Positions 11,769 through 21,886 of a stretch of 64,000 bases of DNA are shown here, piece by piece. Source of the DNA: an uncultured Pelagibacteraceae bacterium (lineage in GTDB: Bacteria; Pseudomonadota; Alphaproteobacteria; Pelagibacterales; Pelagibacteraceae); contig CACHVY010000002.1 of NCBI GenBank assembly GCA_902583455.1, positions 62,001 through 126,000 on the forward strand, given 5' to 3'. The first letter of the stretch is position 1. Every line of letters begins with the position of its first letter. The notes below the pieces were generated by a model. It made no database searches and was not told where the DNA came from. It saw only the letters and a list, made by a program, of their open reading frames with translations. Position numbers and translations under genes: made by a program.

Positions 11769-11796
11769 ATAATACAATCTCTAGCAGAGATTGCAA
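11769..11796 (-). promoter_or_regulatory. Candidate leuA promoter with overlapping palindromic operator
   Basis: On the minus strand, TTGCAA (11796-11791) and TATTAT (11774-11769) are separated by exactly 16 bases. The spacer is almost filled by a perfect inverted repeat, CAATCTCT-GCT-AGAGATTG (11793-11775), an 8-bp arm with a 3-base centre. The repeat could be a repressor or activator site over a leuA promoter, or, if transcribed from ilvC, an RNA hairpin. It is not followed by a T-run on either strand, so it is not a simple terminator. Seen by eye only. Confidence 0.45.
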
Positions 11797-11832
11797 AACA
11801 AAATAGTCAATTATGGGTTTTATATGTTGTTT

Positions 11833-12867
<1,035 letters not shown>

Positions 12868-13416
12868 TTATTTAAAAATTTCTGATCCTCTTGTCATAGC
12901 TACTGCACCAGTTCTAGACACACTTACTAATCCAAATTTTTTTAAATCTCCCATCAAAGTATCGATCTCTCTTCTTAATGCAGTTATTTGAAGCACAACT
13001 GATTTTTGTGTCTTGTCTAATACTACTGGATTAAATTTTTTGCAAACTTTTAATGCTTTATTTCTTTTAGAATTATTCCCAACGAGCTTTAATAAAGCCA
13101 TTTCCTTAAATATAATTTTTTTATCACCTCTCATAAAATCTGCAACTTTATGAACTGGTACTAGTTTACCTAATTGTAATTTAATCTGCTGAATTACCTG
13201 GGGTGTTCCAGTGGTTACAATAGTTATTCTTGATATACCTCTTTTAGGATCAACCTCGGCAACAGCTAATGATTCTATATTATAACCTCTGCCAGAGAAT
13301 AGACCCACTACTCTAGCTAAAACACCAGCCTCATTATCCACCCATACTACGATTATATGCGTATCTAATTTTCCTTTTTTGCCTGGATCGCTATAAGCTG
13401 ATTTAGACTTAACCAT
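12868..13416 (-). CDS. ilvN: Acetolactate synthase small (regulatory) subunit
   Basis: A 182-residue ACT-domain protein that regulates acetolactate synthase and confers valine feedback. The ACT domain occupies about residues 18-92, starting with HIIVVWVDNEAGVLARVVGLFSGRGYNIESL; the second part is the ALS_ss_C domain. The gene start overlaps the stop of ilvB by one base (TAATG), as expected for subunits made in equal amounts. It might equally be called ilvH; size and sequence fit the long small-subunit type of alphaproteobacteria. Confidence 0.96.
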   Translation of the reverse strand: MVKSKSAYSDPGKKGKLDTHIIVVWVDNEAGVLARVVGLFSGRGYNIESLAVAEVDPKRGISRITIVTTGTPQVIQQIKLQLGKLVPVHKVADFMRGDKKIIFKEMALLKLVGNNSKRNKALKVCKKFNPVVLDKTQKSVVLQITALRREIDTLMGDLKKFGLVSVSRTGAVAMTRGSEIFK

Positions 13417-15182
13417 TAAACTAAAGTTTTTCCTTTTCCTGTAATTTTATTTTCTTTTTGATCATTAGGACCTAGCAACATTTGATTATGTGGTTTACCT
13501 GAAGGAATCATTGGAAAACAATTTTCTTCTTTATCAACTAAACAATCAAATATTACTGGTTTTTTAACATCAATCATTTCTTGAATTTTTTGATCTAATT
13601 CATCAGGAGTTTTCGCTCTTATTCCAACACATCCATAAGCCTCTGCTAGTTTTACAAAGTCAGGGAGAGCTGCTGTGTAACTTTCAGAATAATTTTTTTC
13701 ATGAAGTAATTCTTGCCATTGTCTTACCATCCCCATGTACTCATTATTTAAAATAAAAATCTTTATTGGTAAATTATACTGAACAGCTGTGGACATTTCT
13801 TGCATTGTCATAAGAACTGAAGCCTCTCCTGCAATATCAACAACTAATTTATCAGGATGAGCTATTTGAACACCAACTGCCGCTGGCAAACCATAACCCA
13901 TCGTACCAAGACCACCTGATGTCATCCATCTATTTGGTTTATCGAATTTATAATGTTGAGCAGCCCACATTTGATGCTGGCCAACCTCAGTTGTAATAAA
14001 TGTATCTTTATTTTTGGTTAACTCATAAAGTCTTTGAATTGCAAATTGTGGTTTTATTGTTTTATCACTATTAATAAAGTTTAGAGAATTAACAGATCTC
14101 CATTTTCCAATTTGTTCCCACCATTTTGAAATATTTTCTTTGTTAGACTTTAAAAAATTTGGTTTATGTTTTTTAATTGTCTTTATTAGTAACGAAATTA
14201 CTTCTGAGACATCGCCTACAATTGGAAGATCTACCTTCACATTTTTATTTATTGAAGATGGATCTATATCTATGTGAACCTTTTTGGATTTAGGAGAGAA
14301 TTCATCAATTTTCCCTGTTATTCTATCATCAAATCTTGCGCCTATATTAATCATAAGATCACAATCGTGCATGGCATTATTTGCTTCGTATGTACCATGC
14401 ATACCGAGCATACCTAAAAATTGATTGTCATCTCCTGGGAATGAACCAAGACCTTGTAGGGTTGAGGTTATTGGAAAACCAGTGATTGAAACTAACTCTC
14501 TTAATTCCTCACTTGCTTTAGGACCAGAATTAATCACGCCACCACCTGTATAAAATATTGGTTGTTTTGCTTTACCCATCATTTCAATAAGTTTATCGAT
14601 ATCTTTTTTTGAGAATCTATTATTTGATTTTCCATTAAGTTTTTTTTGTTTTTTGAAATTTGTATATTTGGCTTTTTGAAATTGAATGTCTTTTGGTATA
14701 TCAACCAATACTGGCCCGGGTCTTCCAGTGGTTGCAACTTCAAACGCTTTATGAATTGTTTTTGCTAAATCCTTAACATCTTTTACCAACCAATTATGCT
14801 TAGTGCACGGTCTAGTAATTCCTGTGGTATCACATTCTTGAAAAGCGTCAGTACCTATTAAATGTGTTGGAACTTGTCCTGAAATACAAACTAGTGGGAT
14901 TGAATCCATGTATGCGTCCGTTAAAGCGGTAACAACATTTGTTGCACCAGGACCAGATGTAACTAATACTACACCAGGTTTTCCACACGACCTTGCATAA
15001 CCCTCAGCGGCATGGCCTGCTCCTTGCTCGTGTCTTGCAAGTATATGTTTAATACTATTGTGATTTTTTAATTCATCATAAATTGGTAATACAGCACCTC
15101 CTGGATAACCAAAAATAAATTCAACTCTTTGATCCTCCATACATTTAAAAACTATTTCTGCGCCTGTATATAATTTTGACAT
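13416..15182 (-). CDS. ilvB: Acetolactate synthase large (catalytic) subunit
   Basis: A 588-residue ThDP-dependent enzyme that makes acetolactate from two pyruvates. Domains in order: PYR domain with YPGGAVLPIYDEL and the catalytic glutamate in ARHEQGAGHAAEGYAR; central FAD-binding domain with ARFDDRITG; and PP domain with DIAGEASVLMTMQEMSTAVQYNLP and NNEYMGMVRQWQE. The cofactor motif reads GEAS rather than GDGS, which I believe is common in alphaproteobacteria. A weak promoter-like TTGACC-N18-TAGATT lies just upstream, at about 15215-15186. It is the first gene of the ilvB-ilvN-ilvC-leuA block, 38 bases after miaA. Confidence 0.97.
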   Translation of the reverse strand: MSKLYTGAEIVFKCMEDQRVEFIFGYPGGAVLPIYDELKNHNSIKHILARHEQGAGHAAEGYARSCGKPGVVLVTSGPGATNVVTALTDAYMDSIPLVCISGQVPTHLIGTDAFQECDTTGITRPCTKHNWLVKDVKDLAKTIHKAFEVATTGRPGPVLVDIPKDIQFQKAKYTNFKKQKKLNGKSNNRFSKKDIDKLIEMMGKAKQPIFYTGGGVINSGPKASEELRELVSITGFPITSTLQGLGSFPGDDNQFLGMLGMHGTYEANNAMHDCDLMINIGARFDDRITGKIDEFSPKSKKVHIDIDPSSINKNVKVDLPIVGDVSEVISLLIKTIKKHKPNFLKSNKENISKWWEQIGKWRSVNSLNFINSDKTIKPQFAIQRLYELTKNKDTFITTEVGQHQMWAAQHYKFDKPNRWMTSGGLGTMGYGLPAAVGVQIAHPDKLVVDIAGEASVLMTMQEMSTAVQYNLPIKIFILNNEYMGMVRQWQELLHEKNYSESYTAALPDFVKLAEAYGCVGIRAKTPDELDQKIQEMIDVKKPVIFDCLVDKEENCFPMIPSGKPHNQMLLGPNDQKENKITGKGKTLV

Positions 15183-15220
15183 TTTACCAATCTAGCTGAA
15201 GTTGTGCTAATTGGTCAAGT

Positions 15221-16132
15221 TTAACTAATCTTATTTAGATAAGAATTTAGATTGTTTGGAGCAATTCTATACCAGTCTTTCATATGCCCTCTTGCCCATG
15301 TCATCTGTCTTTTGGCGTATTGTCTCGTTTTTATGGTAATTTTTTCTTTGATAAGACTTAAATTAGTCTTATCAGGTTTTAATTCTTTAATTTCCCTTAT
15401 CCCTATTATCTTAAATGAGCTATTCGTTTTTTTTACTTTCAATTTATTAAATCTCTTCACTTCTTGGATGGCTCCTGCTTTGATCATCTTGTCAATCCTG
15501 TTGGATAGACTTTTAACAACTTCATTCCTCGGAATATCAATAAATATTTTCTCAAAATCCTTATTTTGAAAATGAGTTTTAGTATTTTTAAACCATGTAT
15601 ACAAAGATTTATTGGTTTGAATATAAACTTCATAAGCTCTAACAGATCTATTTTGATCATTGATATTAATATGTTTTTTACTCAAGGGGTCTAATTTTAT
15701 TAACTTTTTATAAAAATTTTTTTGACCAATTTTTTTTTGTAAATTTCTTACTTTATCCCTATTTCTTTTACTTATCTTTGGTATTTTTGCTAAGCCATCT
15801 ACTAAAGATTTAAAATAAAGGCCAGTACCGCCAACAATTATAGGCACTTTCTCTCTTTTTTTTATTTCTGTAATTTTTTTAAGACATTTTTTTAACCAAT
15901 CACCTACTGAAAAATTTTTTTTAACACTTAGAAATCCATATAAATGGTGTTTGATGTTTGATTTATCTTTTATACTTGGTCTTGCATTTAAAATTTTTAT
16001 TTCTTTAAATATTTGCATACTATCAGCATTAATAATTTCCCCATCAATTTTTTTTGCAAGTTTAATTGCAAATTTGGTTTTACCTGATGCCGTAGGTCCT
16101 GAAATTAAAATTATTTTGGACTTAATGTCCAT
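15221..16132 (-). CDS. miaA: tRNA dimethylallyltransferase
   Basis: A 303-residue MiaA that adds an isopentenyl group to A37 of tRNAs reading UNN codons. Walker A is SGPTASGKT (residues 11-19), followed by INADSMQIFKEI, VGGTGLYFKSLVDGLA and the C-terminal RQYAKRQMTWARG, all standard. It begins one base after the stop of the DegP-like protease gene, so it is likely the last gene of the hflK-hflC-DUF2065-degP transcript. Confidence 0.96.
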   Translation of the reverse strand: MDIKSKIILISGPTASGKTKFAIKLAKKIDGEIINADSMQIFKEIKILNARPSIKDKSNIKHHLYGFLSVKKNFSVGDWLKKCLKKITEIKKREKVPIIVGGTGLYFKSLVDGLAKIPKISKRNRDKVRNLQKKIGQKNFYKKLIKLDPLSKKHININDQNRSVRAYEVYIQTNKSLYTWFKNTKTHFQNKDFEKIFIDIPRNEVVKSLSNRIDKMIKAGAIQEVKRFNKLKVKKTNSSFKIIGIREIKELKPDKTNLSLIKEKITIKTRQYAKRQMTWARGHMKDWYRIAPNNLNSYLNKIS

Positions 16133-16133
16133 A

Positions 16134-17540
16134 TTAATCCAATTTTACACCAATATATCTTTTTTGATTTTGATTATTAAATATTGCAATTAATATTGTT
16201 TTATTTTGTGACTTTAATGCTGTGTTTACTAAATTATTTAATTGACTTGCAGATTTAATTCTTCGTTTACCTGCCTCTACAATTATATCATTTATTTTTA
16301 AATAATTTATTGGGCTATCTGGTTCTATTTTAGTTATTACTAAACCAGATACATTTGGAGGTAGTTGTCTTTGTGCTATATCTTCTTTTGTCGTTGGTCT
16401 TACCTCGATTTTTAAGGCGTTGATAACTTCAACTTTTGGAACTTTCGGGGTCTCCACTTTAAAATCTTCTGAGGTTTCAAGTCTTCCAAGAGTAATGGTT
16501 TTTGTTATTTCCTTTTTATTTCTCCACACCTTAAGTTTCACAACTTTTCCAACTTTAGTCTGAGCAACTATTAATGGAAGTTCTTGCATTTCATTTATTT
16601 TTTTTCCATCAAACTCTAATATGATGTCTCCATCCTTAATACCTCCTTTGTCAGAAGGGCTTCCTGGAGCAACACTTGCAACTAATGCACCTCTTGCTTT
16701 TCCTAATTTTTCAATTTCTGCTATTTCTTTTGAAACATTTTGAATTCTGACACCTAACCATCCTCTTTTTGTTTCACCAAACTCAATTAATTGATCTATT
16801 ACTTGTTTTGCACTATTCGACGGAATTGCAAAACCAATTCCTATTGATCCTTGTTGACCAAGTATTGCGGTATTTATTCCTATCACATCTCCATCCATAT
16901 TAAACAAAGGCCCGCCAGAATTTCCTGTATTAATTGATGCATCAGTTTGGATAAAATCTTCGTACCTTGATAAACCGATGTTTCTATTTCTTGCTGAAAT
17001 TATTCCTGATGTAACTGTGCCTCCTAAACCAAAAGGATTTCCAATAGCAATTACCCAGTCACCTATTCTAGCCTTGTCAGAGTTTCCAAATTTAACAGGC
17101 TGAAACTTATCGCCAGATTTAATTTTTAAAACTGCAACATCTGACAATGGATCTGCACCAATTATTTCTGCTTTATATTCTTTATCATTACTAAATCTAA
17201 CGACTATATCTTCAGCACCCTTTATTACGTGATTATTTGTTATTATTGTTCCATTACTATCTATCACAAAACCTGATCCTAAAGCGCTTGCTTTCCTTTT
17301 CTGAGGTGATCCAAATTCTTTAAACATATCCCCAAAAGGTGACCCTGGAGGGAATTCAAAGGGGAAAGGGTTTGTATTTTGCACAACAGTTGTTGTTGTT
17401 GAAATGTTTACAACAGATGGCATTAATTCCTCTGCCAAATCTGCAAAAGAAGCTGGTCTATCCTGGGAGTTTGTTGGTAAAATTGTTACAATTGAAAACA
17501 ACAAGATTAAAGTAAAATATTTTTTTAATATTACTCTCAT
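16134..17540 (-). CDS. degP: Periplasmic DegP/HtrA-type serine endoprotease
   Basis: A 468-residue Do-family protease and probable chaperone for envelope proteins. An N-terminal hydrophobic signal (about residues 5-25) targets it to the periplasm. The trypsin-like domain has the full triad His104 (NNHVIKG), Asp134 (LSDVAVLK) and Ser208 (NTGNSGGPL). Two PDZ domains follow: residues 235-330 with GWLGVRIQNV, and a shorter one near the C-terminus with GLVITKIEPDSP. It overlaps the DUF2065 gene by 4 bases, as part of the hflK-hflC-DUF2065-degP set common in alphaproteobacteria. The symbol could equally be mucD or degQ. Confidence 0.94.
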   Translation of the reverse strand: MRVILKKYFTLILLFSIVTILPTNSQDRPASFADLAEELMPSVVNISTTTTVVQNTNPFPFEFPPGSPFGDMFKEFGSPQKRKASALGSGFVIDSNGTIITNNHVIKGAEDIVVRFSNDKEYKAEIIGADPLSDVAVLKIKSGDKFQPVKFGNSDKARIGDWVIAIGNPFGLGGTVTSGIISARNRNIGLSRYEDFIQTDASINTGNSGGPLFNMDGDVIGINTAILGQQGSIGIGFAIPSNSAKQVIDQLIEFGETKRGWLGVRIQNVSKEIAEIEKLGKARGALVASVAPGSPSDKGGIKDGDIILEFDGKKINEMQELPLIVAQTKVGKVVKLKVWRNKKEITKTITLGRLETSEDFKVETPKVPKVEVINALKIEVRPTTKEDIAQRQLPPNVSGLVITKIEPDSPINYLKINDIIVEAGKRRIKSASQLNNLVNTALKSQNKTILIAIFNNQNQKRYIGVKLD

Positions 17541-17725
17541 AAAACTTTCATATACCAGATGATTAAAAAACCAACTAATGCAAATATTGCTCCTCCAAAT
17601 CTTAGTTGCGAGTCTTTCATTAACTTTAATTTTTCTAACATATTTCTCATTTTTGTGGGAAATAAGGCGTATAAAGCACCTTCTATAAATAGAAATAGCC
17701 CAAAAGCGACTATTATTTCTCTCAT
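17537..17725 (-). CDS. Small DUF2065-type inner-membrane protein
   Basis: A 62-residue protein with two hydrophobic segments (about residues 4-20 and 43-58) joined by a short basic loop containing LFPTKMRNMLEKL. This architecture and its place between hflC and the degP-like gene match the DUF2065 family. Its function is not established. It overlaps degP by 4 bases and starts 4 bases after hflC ends, so it is probably translated together with the HflKC complex. Confidence 0.85.
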   Translation of the reverse strand: MREIIVAFGLFLFIEGALYALFPTKMRNMLEKLKLMKDSQLRFGGAIFALVGFLIIWYMKVL

Positions 17726-17729
17726 ACTT

Positions 17730-18599
17730 TTACTGATTTAATTGTTTTGCTTTTATATCTCCGAAGAATTTAAAAAATTCACTATCAGGTGAAAGGATTA
17801 GAGAAGTCTCACCGCCTATAAGAGCTTTCTCGTAAGCCTGCATTGCTCTGTAAAATGCAAAAAATTGAGGATCTTGTCCAAATGCATCTGCAAATATTTT
17901 ATTTCTTTTTCCATCTCCTTCACCCTTCATAATTTGAGATTTTTTTTCTGCATCCGCAAGTATTACTGTAACTTCTTTGTCCGCAGTAGATGTTATGGTA
18001 ACTGCCATCTCTGCACCTTTTGCTCTAAATTCTTTCGCTTCCCTCTCCCTTTCGGTTTGCATTCTTCTATAAATAGCATCACTATTAGCTTGAGGAAGAT
18101 CTGCTCTCTTTATTCTTACATCAACAATTTTAATTCCAAAATTTTCGGCTTCATTATTTACACCTTCTTGTATCAAAGCCATCTGTTTTGTTCTATCTTG
18201 TGATAATAGTGTTTGTAATTCTTGTTGACCTAAAACGTTTCTTATTCTTGAATTTATAATTGTAGATAATCTCGATCTTGCAACTCTTTCATTGCCAACT
18301 GAAATATAGAATTTTAAAGGATCTATAATTTGGAATCTTGCAAAAGCGTCTACAATCAAACGTTTTTGGTCTGATGCAATTACTTCTTCAGGTGGTGTAT
18401 CGAGATTTAAAATTCTTTTATCCAAATAAACTACGTTTTGGATAAAAGGTAATTTAAAATTTATACCTGGTTTTAAAATAATTTTTTTTGGGTCACCAAA
18501 TTGTAAAACGATAGCCTGGTTAACTTCTTTAACTATGAAAATTGAAAAGAAAGCTGTGAATGCTATAATCAAAATAATTGGTATTGCAAATTTTTTCAT
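17730..18599 (-). CDS. hflC: Protease modulator HflC
   Basis: A 289-residue SPFH/Band 7 protein. One N-terminal membrane helix (about residues 5-24) is followed by the SPFH domain, starting VKEVNQAIVLQFGDPKKIILKPG, and a long charged helical stretch (about 180-240) with RMQTEREREAKEFRAKGAEM. HflC and HflK form a periplasm-facing cage around FtsH and restrain its proteolysis. HflK is directly upstream (1 base). The C-terminus ends soon after the helical region, normal for HflC. Confidence 0.96.
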   Translation of the reverse strand: MKKFAIPIILIIAFTAFFSIFIVKEVNQAIVLQFGDPKKIILKPGINFKLPFIQNVVYLDKRILNLDTPPEEVIASDQKRLIVDAFARFQIIDPLKFYISVGNERVARSRLSTIINSRIRNVLGQQELQTLLSQDRTKQMALIQEGVNNEAENFGIKIVDVRIKRADLPQANSDAIYRRMQTEREREAKEFRAKGAEMAVTITSTADKEVTVILADAEKKSQIMKGEGDGKRNKIFADAFGQDPQFFAFYRAMQAYEKALIGGETSLILSPDSEFFKFFGDIKAKQLNQ

Positions 18600-18600
18600 A

Positions 18601-19698
18601 TTAATTAGTTTTCTTTTTTAATTCTGGTAATGGTAGATATGGAACAACTCCTGATCCTGAATCTTTATCTATTATTACTTTATCAATGTCAGCTAAAACT
18701 TTTTCCATCGTCTCTAAATACATTCTCTCCTGCGTTACCTCTTTTGCTTTTCTATACTCATTAAATATTGATAAAAATCTACTTGCTTCACCTTCAGCTT
18801 TTGCAACAACTTCTTTTTGATATGCCTCAGCAGCCTGTAGAATTTTTGCAGCCTCACCCCTTGCTCTTGGGATTACGTCATTGGCATAAGCCTCTGCTTC
18901 GTTTTTTGATCTTTCCATGTCTGCTCTTGCTGCTTGAACATCTCTAAATGCATCAATGACTTGATCAGGTGGGTCGGCTTTCTGTGTTTGAACTTGTGTT
19001 ACTTGAATTCCACTTTGATATTCATCTAAAATTTCTTGAATAATCGTCTCAGTTTCTTGCTCAATTACTGATCTTCCTTCTGTTAAAATTGGTTGAATAT
19101 TACTTTTAGCAATTACTTCTCTCATAGCCGTTTCAGCTGCAGCTTTTACTGTTCCCTCTGGATCTTGAATCTTAAATAAAAATTTTCCAGCATCTTTGAT
19201 TACCCAAAAAACTGAAAAATCTATATTAACAATGTTTTCATCACCAGTTAACATTAAGCTTTCTTCTGGAACATCAGCTACAACTCCTGAACTAAATCCT
19301 GAGTCTCTCTCTGATCTAAATCCAATATCAATTCTATTTACTTTAGTGACTTTAGGTGTAAGTACACTTTCAATAGGAAAAGGTATGTGATAATTTAAAC
19401 CTGGTTGGGTTGTTGTTACAAATTTTCCAAATCTCAAAACAACGCCCTGCTCGTCTGGTAAAACACGATATAAACCACTCAAAGCATAAATTATCAATAA
19501 TATAGAAATTCCAAAAACCAATGGTTTGCCACCTTTAGATGCACCACCAGGTAAAAACTTATTTATTTTATCTTGTAAAGTTTTAATAATCTCATCTATA
19601 TTTGGAGGAGTCGGGCCTCTTCTGCCTGAACCATTTCCGCTTCCGCCTGGGGGTGATCCCCAAGGACTTCCACCTCTACTTCTAAAATCGTCAACCAT
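18601..19698 (-). CDS. hflK: Protease modulator HflK
   Basis: A 365-residue SPFH/Band 7 partner of HflC. The N-terminus is rich in glycine and arginine (SRGGSPWGSPPGGSGNGSG), as usual for HflK, then a membrane helix near residues 62-82 and the SPFH domain with RVLPDEQGVVLRFGKFVTTTQPGL. A helical region with ARADMERSKNEAEAY follows. The upstream gap holds a promoter-like TTGTTT-N16-TATATA close to the ATG, so hflK is probably the first gene of a transcript hflK-hflC-DUF2065-degP-miaA. Confidence 0.96.
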   Translation of the reverse strand: MVDDFRSRGGSPWGSPPGGSGNGSGRRGPTPPNIDEIIKTLQDKINKFLPGGASKGGKPLVFGISILLIIYALSGLYRVLPDEQGVVLRFGKFVTTTQPGLNYHIPFPIESVLTPKVTKVNRIDIGFRSERDSGFSSGVVADVPEESLMLTGDENIVNIDFSVFWVIKDAGKFLFKIQDPEGTVKAAAETAMREVIAKSNIQPILTEGRSVIEQETETIIQEILDEYQSGIQVTQVQTQKADPPDQVIDAFRDVQAARADMERSKNEAEAYANDVIPRARGEAAKILQAAEAYQKEVVAKAEGEASRFLSIFNEYRKAKEVTQERMYLETMEKVLADIDKVIIDKDSGSGVVPYLPLPELKKKTN

Positions 19699-19779
19699 GC
19701 ACTTTATATAATGTCTTTGTTGGGAAAAACAAGTTTAGTATGTTAAAAGAGCCACTAAAAAATCGGACTTAATGTAGCA

Positions 19780-20577
19780 ATGATAGGAAAACCTTATAAA
19801 AAAACCTTTGTCAAAAACCCAATAGTGGGCACAAAGTTCACTATTGCAATTTCAAGTGCAAAAGGTGGTGTAGGAAAGTCAACTTTTGCAACAAACTTAG
19901 CTTTAGCATTAAAAAATTTAGGCTGTAAGGTAGGGTTGTTAGATGCTGATATTTACGGTCCATCATTACCAAAACTTTTTTCAATTAATCAAAAACCCGA
20001 AAGTGATGGTTCTAACTTAAAACCTATTGTTAAATACGACATTCAATGTATGTCAATTGGTTTTCTAACTGATGAACAAACACCAATGATTTGGAGAGGT
20101 CCGATGGTAACCAGCACTATTAAAACTTTTGCTCAAAAAGTAAGTTGGAATAATTTAGATTTTATAATTGTTGATATGCCGCCTGGAACAGGTGATACTC
20201 AACTTACTTTTGCTCAGGAAATAGAAATGGATGGAGCAATTATAGTTTCAACTCCTCAAGAACTTGCCCTACAAGATGTTAAAAGAGGAATAAGAATGTT
20301 TGATAAATTGGGCATTAAAATTATCGGTCTCGTAGATAACATGAGTTTTTTTAAGGGAGAAGATGGAAAAAAATATCCTATTTTTGGAGAGGGAGGAGTT
20401 AAAAGGACTGCTGAGGAATTTAGTAAAGAATTTTTATGTGAAATTCCAATTGATCCAGAGATTGGTAAATCAGGTGATCAAGGAAAGCCGATTGTTGAAA
20501 GTAATCCAAATAACGAAATATCTAAAATTTATTTAGATATTGCAAAAAAAATTAAATCTTCTTTTATTGAAAATTAA
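19780..20577 (+). CDS. apbC: Mrp/ApbC iron-sulfur cluster carrier ATPase
   Basis: A 265-residue P-loop ATPase of the Mrp/Nbp35 family that carries Fe-S clusters to apoproteins. The deviant Walker A motif is SAKGGVGKST (residues 26-35). Other family blocks are LLDADIYGPSLPKLF, the Walker B-like VDMPPGTGDTQLTF and VDNMSFF. Many Mrp proteins carry an N-terminal DUF59/MIP18-like domain; this one begins almost directly with the ATPase. The CxxC cluster site seen near the C-terminus of many homologues (CPxC) is not visible; the corresponding region reads VDNMSFFKGEDGKKYPIFG. The gene is divergent from hflK across an 81-base gap. Confidence 0.92.
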   Translation: MIGKPYKKTFVKNPIVGTKFTIAISSAKGGVGKSTFATNLALALKNLGCKVGLLDADIYGPSLPKLFSINQKPESDGSNLKPIVKYDIQCMSIGFLTDEQTPMIWRGPMVTSTIKTFAQKVSWNNLDFIIVDMPPGTGDTQLTFAQEIEMDGAIIVSTPQELALQDVKRGIRMFDKLGIKIIGLVDNMSFFKGEDGKKYPIFGEGGVKRTAEEFSKEFLCEIPIDPEIGKSGDQGKPIVESNPNNEISKIYLDIAKKIKSSFIEN

Positions 20578-20599
20578 TTTTACTTTAAAGTATAGACTT

Positions 20600-21547
20600 T
20601 TAAATTAATCTATCGTTAAGTTCTAAGGCTGTCATTAGCTCATTCCACTCTCTTTTTGATAAACCAGATTGCTCTGCATCAACACTTTCTCCGCTTATTA
20701 ACTTTTGGATAATTTTTTTACCCTTTGAAGAAACTTCTGTTCCGCCAACTCTATAATCCATAAATGCATCATAGGTAATAGGGACCCATCTTTTTAAAGT
20801 ATCTAACATCACGTCTGCATAGGCTCTTATTTCATATTGAGCATGATGATCAGCTCTCAATCTTAAAAAATTCATTAAATTTAAAAGATCAGTTTTCCAA
20901 TACCACTGTGTATATGTATTTAATGTTAAATTCATTCTTGCAAGTTCTCGAGCAAGTCCAGTTTCATTTTCATCAACTACTGAACCATCGTATCGTTCAT
21001 TCAACATCGTTTCGTAATTATCATATGTTCTTTCGGCATCATTTTTTAAAAGGTTAAGAACTTTTTTTGCTTGTTCGCCTTGAAGAACTTCTCCTCGTCC
21101 TTGTCTATTACTTTTAGATTGTGCAGCAAGGTGCTCATTTTTTGGAAGATAAAATTCTTTATCTAAAATAGAATATCTTGCTGAATATTCATTTACATTT
21201 GCTGTTCTATGTCTAATCCATTGTCTTGCGATAAATATTGGAAGTTTTACGTGATATTTAATCTCGCACATTTCAAATGGAGTACTGTGCCAATGTCTCA
21301 TTAAATATTTTATTAAACCACTATCTGTTGAAACTTTTTTAGTTCCTTTTCCGTAAGAAACTCTTGCGGCTTGGACGATAGAAGTATCGTCACCCATATA
21401 ATCTATAACTCTAACAAAACCATGGTCTAAAACAGAAATTGCATCGTAAAGTATTTTTTCTAGTTCAGGTGCAACCACTCTTTTAGTTTTATTTTCTTGA
21501 GATTGTAAATCCTTTATTTCTTGAGCCTGTTCTTTTGTAAGTTTCAT
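20600..21547 (-). CDS. thyX: Flavin-dependent thymidylate synthase ThyX
   Basis: A 315-residue ThyX that methylates dUMP to dTMP with FAD and methylene-tetrahydrofolate. The diagnostic ThyX motif RHRxxxxNEYSxR is present as [46 protein letters not shown] and the substrate block around [13 protein letters not shown] are typical. It is somewhat longer than the 220-250 residues of compact ThyX proteins, as in other alphaproteobacteria. It is transcribed away from ssrA, sharing a 45-base promoter region. Confidence 0.96.
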   Translation of the reverse strand: MKLTKEQAQEIKDLQSQENKTKRVVAPELEKILYDAISVLDHGFVRVIDYMGDDTSIVQAARVSYGKGTKKVSTDSGLIKYLMRHWHSTPFEMCEIKYHVKLPIFIARQWIRHRTANVNEYSARYSILDKEFYLPKNEHLAAQSKSNRQGRGEVLQGEQAKKVLNLLKNDAERTYDNYETMLNERYDGSVVDENETGLARELARMNLTLNTYTQWYWKTDLLNLMNFLRLRADHHAQYEIRAYADVMLDTLKRWVPITYDAFMDYRVGGTEVSSKGKKIIQKLISGESVDAEQSGLSKREWNELMTALELNDRLI

Positions 21548-21557
21548 GAATTATTTA

Positions 21558-21585
21558 TTGAATCTAATAATATTGCTTTTATATT
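21558..21585 (+). promoter_or_regulatory. Promoter candidate for ssrA
   Basis: TTGAAT at 21558-21563 and TATATT at 21580-21585 are spaced by 16 bases and lie about 6 bases before the first helix of the tmRNA acceptor piece. Good match to a sigma-70 promoter, though A+T richness makes chance matches common. Confidence 0.5.
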
Positions 21586-21589
21586 ATAT

Positions 21590-21851
21590 GCGTTGGTTTT
21601 CCAACTACGACGATAAACGAATTTCGTAATAAACATTGCGGACGTGGGGGCAGTACCCACCACCTCCACCAAAAATTTACAACTTATGGGGGTGAACTAG
21701 GATCGACGGATGTCTAAAAGTCTTTCTTTCGTTCGGGATTGTTCCACCGTAACGGGCTATTTATAATTGCAAATAATAAATTTGCACTTGCAGCTTAATT
21801 AATTTTTTAATTAAGTTACGGGGTTTGGGGCACCTGGCAACAGAACGCCCC
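21590..21851 (+). ncRNA. ssrA: tmRNA, circularly permuted two-piece type (ssrA)
   Basis: The order is permuted as in alphaproteobacteria. The acceptor piece comes first: hairpin GTTGG-TTTT-CCAAC, then a T-arm GTGGG/CCCAC at 21644-21660 with a 7-base loop, then CACCTCCACCA ending at 21671. An internal spacer of about 16 bases follows, then the coding piece from 21688, GGGGGTGAACTAGGATCGACGG. GGGGGTG (21688-21694) pairs with CACCTCC (21661-21667) and leaves one G.U at the third pair, the alanine identity element. The resume codon GCA at 21769 opens the tag ANNKFALAA, stop TAA at 21796-21798. The two pieces are expected to be cut apart after transcription. Exact mature ends are estimates. Confidence 0.95.
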
Positions 21852-21860
21852 TTTTTTTTT
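21827..21860 (+). terminator. ssrA 3' hairpin and T-run
   Basis: GGGGC (21827-21831) pairs with GCCCC (21847-21851) and is followed by nine T residues. The loop ACCTGGCAACAGAAC resembles the conserved end of alphaproteobacterial permuted tmRNAs, so this hairpin probably serves both as part of the RNA and as terminator. Confidence 0.75.
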
Positions 21861-21886
21861 GTTAAAAAATTTTATAAGTTAAAATA

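Noticed and set aside
11775-11793. The palindrome before leuA as an intrinsic terminator or leucine attenuator
   Set aside because: No T-run follows the hairpin on either strand and no leader peptide rich in leucine codons was found.
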